A stretch of DNA of 7,769 nt, taken from Rickettsiales bacterium (GTDB lineage Bacteria > Pseudomonadota > Alphaproteobacteria > Rickettsiales > JANQQO01). Each line of letters starts with the position of its first letter. Within the stretch, counting starts at the first letter, position 1. Below, in pieces: positions 5,539 to 7,769 of this stretch. The position numbers and the translations under genes were made by a program. The stretch is taken from positions 1 to 7,769 of the forward strand of contig JANQQO010000149.1 in the NCBI GenBank assembly GCA_028289305.1, given 5' to 3'. The notes below the pieces were generated by a model. The model saw only the letters and a program-made list of their open reading frames with translations. It had not been told where the DNA came from and made no database searches.

Positions 5539-6936
5539 ATGACGACAAGCACAGCCATCGCCTATCTGATTGCTTCTGCGTGTTTTATTCTAGCGCTGAA
5601 GGGGCTTTCTTCGCCGCAAACCGCGCGTAATGGGAATAAAATTGGGATTGCCGGGATGGCCATTGCCATTCTTGCCACGCTTTCCCAGCCAGTGGTGCAA
5701 TCGACTGGCCTGATTATCACCGGGATTATCATTGGTGGTACGGTGGGTACGATGATCGCACTGCGCATCCAAATGACGGCGATGCCGCAATTGGTGGCAG
5801 CGTTTCACTCATTAGTGGGGATGGCTGCGTGTTTGATCGCGCTTTCTGCGCTGTATTCGCCAGAAACTTACGGTATTGGTACGGCGGGTAATCTTAGCAC
5901 TGGCAGTTTGATTGAGATGAGCCTGGGTGGGTTTATTGGAGCGATTACGTTCACTGGCTCGGTGGTCGCTTTTGCGAAACTACAGGGCTTGATGGGCGCA
6001 AAGCCGCTAAGCTTCTCTGGCCAGCATATGTTAAACGCGGCGTTGGGTGGTGTTTCCATCTTCTTCATCGCGATCTTCTGCGGCTCAGAGTCTTATTTTG
6101 TTTTCTGGCTGATATTGTTGCTGGGCTTTGCCTTGGGCTATCTACTCATCGTGCCGATTGGCGGGGCGGATATGCCGGTAGTGATCTCGATGCTGAACTC
6201 GTATTCAGGCTGGGCGGCGGCAGGTATTGGCTTTACGCTTGGCAATACGCTGCTGATTATCACCGGGGCGCTTGTGGGCGCGAGCGGCGCGATCCTCAGC
6301 TATATCATGTGTAAAGCGATGAATCGTTCGATCATTAATGTGATCCTGGGCGGATTTGGCGCTGGCGAGGGTGGCGCAGCGGGTGATAGCGAGGAAGAAG
6401 ACCGCAATGTAAACAATGGCAGCGCCGAGGATGCGGCATTTTTGATGAATAATGCCGATTCAGTGATTATCGTACCGGGCTATGGCTTTGCAGTAGCGCA
6501 AGCCCAGCATGCTTTGCGGGAAATGGCCGATATGCTAAAAGCGCGTGGGGTTGAGGTACGTTATGCAATTCATCCCGTAGCTGGCAGAATGCCAGGGCAT
6601 ATGAATGTGCTGCTCGCAGAGGCGAATATCCCGTATGACGAGGTGTTTGAGCTAGAGGATATTAATCGTGATTTTGCTCAAACCAGCGTGGCCTATGTGA
6701 TTGGTGCGAATGACGTCACCAACCCGGCGGCGAAGACCGATACTTCCAGCCCGATTTACGGTATGCCGGTATTGGATGTCGGCAAGGCACAGCATGTGCT
6801 GTTCGTTAAACGCAGCATGTCTCCGGGCTATGCCGGCGTGCAGAATGAATTATTCTTCCAGGATAATACGCTGATGCTGTTTGCAGATGCAAAAGAGATG
6901 ACAGAGAACATCGTCAAGGCGTTAGAGAGCCTCTAA
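5539..6936 (+). CDS. pntB: NAD(P)+ transhydrogenase subunit beta (membrane domain II and NADP(H)-binding domain III)
   Basis: At 465 residues it is close to the E. coli PntB length of about 462. Residues 1 to about 260 hold the transmembrane helices of domain II, including FHSLVG with the conserved channel His (His90) and [21 protein letters not shown] (208-228) with the conserved Asp211 and Asn220. A short acidic linker (about 283-300) leads to domain III, which binds NADP(H): the fold motif [12 protein letters not shown] (312-323), [18 protein letters not shown] (345-362), ELEDIN (371-376), [11 protein letters not shown] (388-398) and [13 protein letters not shown] (424-436). All expected family residues that I can check are present, so the enzyme should be functional. 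It is the last gene of the pnt operon and ends 42 bases before the convergent rpsU stop. I see no terminator of its own on the plus strand. Confidence 0.97.
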   Translation: MTTSTAIAYLIASACFILALKGLSSPQTARNGNKIGIAGMAIAILATLSQPVVQSTGLIITGIIIGGTVGTMIALRIQMTAMPQLVAAFHSLVGMAACLIALSALYSPETYGIGTAGNLSTGSLIEMSLGGFIGAITFTGSVVAFAKLQGLMGAKPLSFSGQHMLNAALGGVSIFFIAIFCGSESYFVFWLILLLGFALGYLLIVPIGGADMPVVISMLNSYSGWAAAGIGFTLGNTLLIITGALVGASGAILSYIMCKAMNRSIINVILGGFGAGEGGAAGDSEEEDRNVNNGSAEDAAFLMNNADSVIIVPGYGFAVAQAQHALREMADMLKARGVEVRYAIHPVAGRMPGHMNVLLAEANIPYDEVFELEDINRDFAQTSVAYVIGANDVTNPAAKTDTSSPIYGMPVLDVGKAQHVLFVKRSMSPGYAGVQNELFFQDNTLMLFADAKEMTENIVKALESL

Positions 6937-6965
6937 CACACCCCTACTTAACATACTCTTAACGG

Positions 6966-6993
6966 AAAAAACGCGAGACTAGACGTCGTCGCG
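6966..6993 (-). terminator. Intrinsic terminator of rpsU, overlapping its stop codon
   Basis: On the minus strand CGCGA (complement of 6989-6993) pairs with TCGCG (complement of 6972-6976) around a 12-base loop, followed directly by six T (complement of 6966-6971). The loop contains the rpsU TAG (6979-6981), so the 5' arm is coding sequence. On the plus strand no T-run follows, so it would not stop pntB transcripts. Confidence 0.6.
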
Positions 6994-7176
6994 CTTGCGC
7001 TGTAGCTTACGGATTCTACGTTGGGCTTCTGCTGCTTCGCGCACTCTGCGTTCAGAGGGCTTTTCATAATGCCGGCGCATTTTCATTTCACGGAAAATGC
7101 CTTCCCGCTGCATCTTCTTTTTCAGCAAGCGCAACGCTTGATCAATATTATTATCTTTGACAATAATATGCACCAA
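6979..7176 (-). CDS. rpsU: 30S ribosomal protein bS21
   Basis: A 65-residue, strongly basic protein matching bS21 along its length: [39 protein letters not shown] followed by an Arg/Lys/Ala helix ([19 protein letters not shown]). bS21 sits on the 30S platform near the anti-Shine-Dalgarno end of 16S rRNA and aids initiation. The start is a TTG (7174-7176) with AGGAG seven bases upstream; the next codon is a GTG, which has ten-base spacing and is the alternative start, giving 64 residues. There is no ATG that would keep the conserved N-terminus. The gene is convergent to pntB and divergent from the COQ9-family gene, an arrangement known from many alphaproteobacteria. Confidence 0.96.
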   Translation of the reverse strand: MVHIIVKDNNIDQALRLLKKKMQREGIFREMKMRRHYEKPSERRVREAAEAQRRIRKLQRKRDDV

Positions 7177-7183
7177 GTGGTAA

Positions 7184-7188
7184 CTCCT
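7184..7188 (-). promoter_or_regulatory. Shine-Dalgarno of rpsU supporting a TTG start
   Basis: The minus strand reads AGGAG (AGGAGTTA over 7181-7188). The gap is seven bases to the TTG and ten to the following GTG, which favours the TTG slightly. Confidence 0.6.
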
Positions 7189-7241
7189 ATACCGTTAGAC
7201 AAAAACAATATGCGCCTTTCTTAAGGATTGCAGCGCATGAG

Positions 7242-7260
7242 TCAAGCAAAAACCGCTTGA
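7242..7260. repeat. Inverted repeat in the rpsU/COQ9 divergent spacer
   Basis: TCAAGC (7242-7247) and GCTTGA (7255-7260) are perfect arms around a seven-base A-rich spacer. The site lies between the rpsU ribosome site and the overlapping -10 candidates, so it may be an operator or a hairpin in the rpsU leader. Confidence 0.4.
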
Positions 7261-7266
7261 ATTAGC

Positions 7267-7273
7267 TATTATA
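7267..7273. promoter_or_regulatory. Overlapping divergent -10 elements for rpsU and the COQ9-family gene
   Basis: The minus strand has a perfect TATAAT (7268-7273) facing rpsU; 17 bases further up is TTCCGA, a poor -35. The plus strand has TATTAT (7267-7272) facing the COQ9 gene, which would give a very short leader. A second minus-strand option is TTGACT (complement of 7240-7245) as a -35 for rpsU, but its -10 is poor. Evidence is motif-level only. Confidence 0.35.
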
Positions 7274-7287
7274 CCCCTATTTTTGCT

Positions 7288-7769
7288 ATGTCGGAAGCAG
7301 ATAATACACAAAAAGCCATACTCACCGCCGAGGTACTGCGCGAAGCGGCATTTGATGGGTGGACGGAGCAAGCGTTTGCGGCCGCGGTGAAGCGTAGCGA
7401 TATGCCCTATGAGGCAGCGTTACTGCTGTTTCCACGCGGAATAGAGGATGTGATCCCGTATTATATTGCCCAATGTGATGCGCGTATGTGTGCTGCGCTG
7501 GAGCAGGAAGATCTGCAGAATATGCGCATTCGTGACCGTATTGCGACCGCGGTGATGGCACGTATTGGGCTTTATGTGGGGCATAAAGAGGCTATACGCA
7601 AGCTGGTAGCGCATTTTGCCATGCCGTATCACAAGCTGGAAGCCGCGCAGCATGTATCCCATACGGTGAACCTAATGTGGTATGCGGCGGGCGATACCGC
7701 GACGGATTTTAATTATTACAGCAAGCGCTTTTTGCTGGCAGGGGTGTATACCAGCACGCTGCTCTATTG
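7288..7769 (+). CDS. coq9: COQ9-family (rpsU-divergent) ubiquinone biosynthesis protein, 3' end outside window
   Basis: The first 160 codons are visible, from ATG 7288 to the window edge. The N-terminus MSEADNTQKAILTAEVLREAAFDGWTEQAF and later PYEAALLLFPRGIEDVIPYYI, MRIRDRIATAVMARI and the end, DTATDFNYYSKRFLLAGVYTSTLLY, match the COQ9 family, in which bacterial members were once named 'rpsU-divergently transcribed protein'. The fold resembles TetR regulators but binds lipids. In eukaryotes COQ9 presents ubiquinone intermediates to the hydroxylase COQ7; a similar role in bacteria is an inference. Its place next to rpsU on the opposite strand agrees. No Shine-Dalgarno is seen before the ATG (TATTTTTGCT), so translation may be from a near-leaderless mRNA. 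Confidence 0.93.
   Translation, partial: MSEADNTQKAILTAEVLREAAFDGWTEQAFAAAVKRSDMPYEAALLLFPRGIEDVIPYYIAQCDARMCAALEQEDLQNMRIRDRIATAVMARIGLYVGHKEAIRKLVAHFAMPYHKLEAAQHVSHTVNLMWYAAGDTATDFNYYSKRFLLAGVYTSTLLY

Noticed and set aside
1..7769. CRISPR array, tRNA, rRNA or insertion sequence
   Set aside because: I saw no regularly spaced repeats, no cloverleaf-like sequence, no rRNA signature and no transposase or terminal inverted repeats.

Overview
The window looks like part of an alphaproteobacterial chromosome of roughly middling GC content. Three things point there. The proton-translocating transhydrogenase is split into three genes (pntAA-pntAB-pntB) instead of the two-gene form of E. coli. A bS21 gene (rpsU) is transcribed divergently from a COQ9-family gene, an arrangement characteristic of alphaproteobacteria. 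The sequence of bS21 itself also fits. Genus cannot be told from this sequence.

Left part (1-3110): phage-type tail genes on the minus strand, read from right to left. They are a 121-aa tail/baseplate-type protein (2734-3099), a 740-aa tail fibre or spike with a C-terminal Peptidase S74 intramolecular chaperone (483-2705), and a 71-aa unknown protein (265-480) that is tightly coupled to the fibre gene. A plus-strand coding region of unknown function (1-270, cut by the window edge) runs into this set and overlaps it tail-to-tail. No integrase, capsid or lysis gene is visible, so this is either the edge of a prophage or phage-like particle cluster, or a remnant.

Middle (3110-3856): a transition zone. 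It holds a terminator-like structure with T-runs on both sides, an AT-rich hairpin, a 60-aa putative lipoprotein on the minus strand with a credible promoter and Shine-Dalgarno (SD) sequence, and about 350 bases without a gene that contain several nested or competing inverted repeats upstream of pntAA.

Right part (3857-7769): core metabolism. pntAA, pntAB and pntB form a tight operon (gaps of 0 and 2 bases) encoding the membrane enzyme that uses the proton gradient to reduce NADP+ with NADH. PntAA carries an unusual lysine-rich C-terminal tail of about 42 residues. rpsU lies convergent to pntB, starts with a probable TTG codon, and has a terminator overlapping its stop codon. Divergent to it is the start of a COQ9-family ubiquinone-biosynthesis gene, cut by the window end.

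Most of the window belongs to known families. The points most worth a second look are the basic tail on PntAA, the structured non-coding stretches around the lipoprotein gene, and the duplicated modules inside the tail fibre. I found no convincing evidence of a wholly new system.
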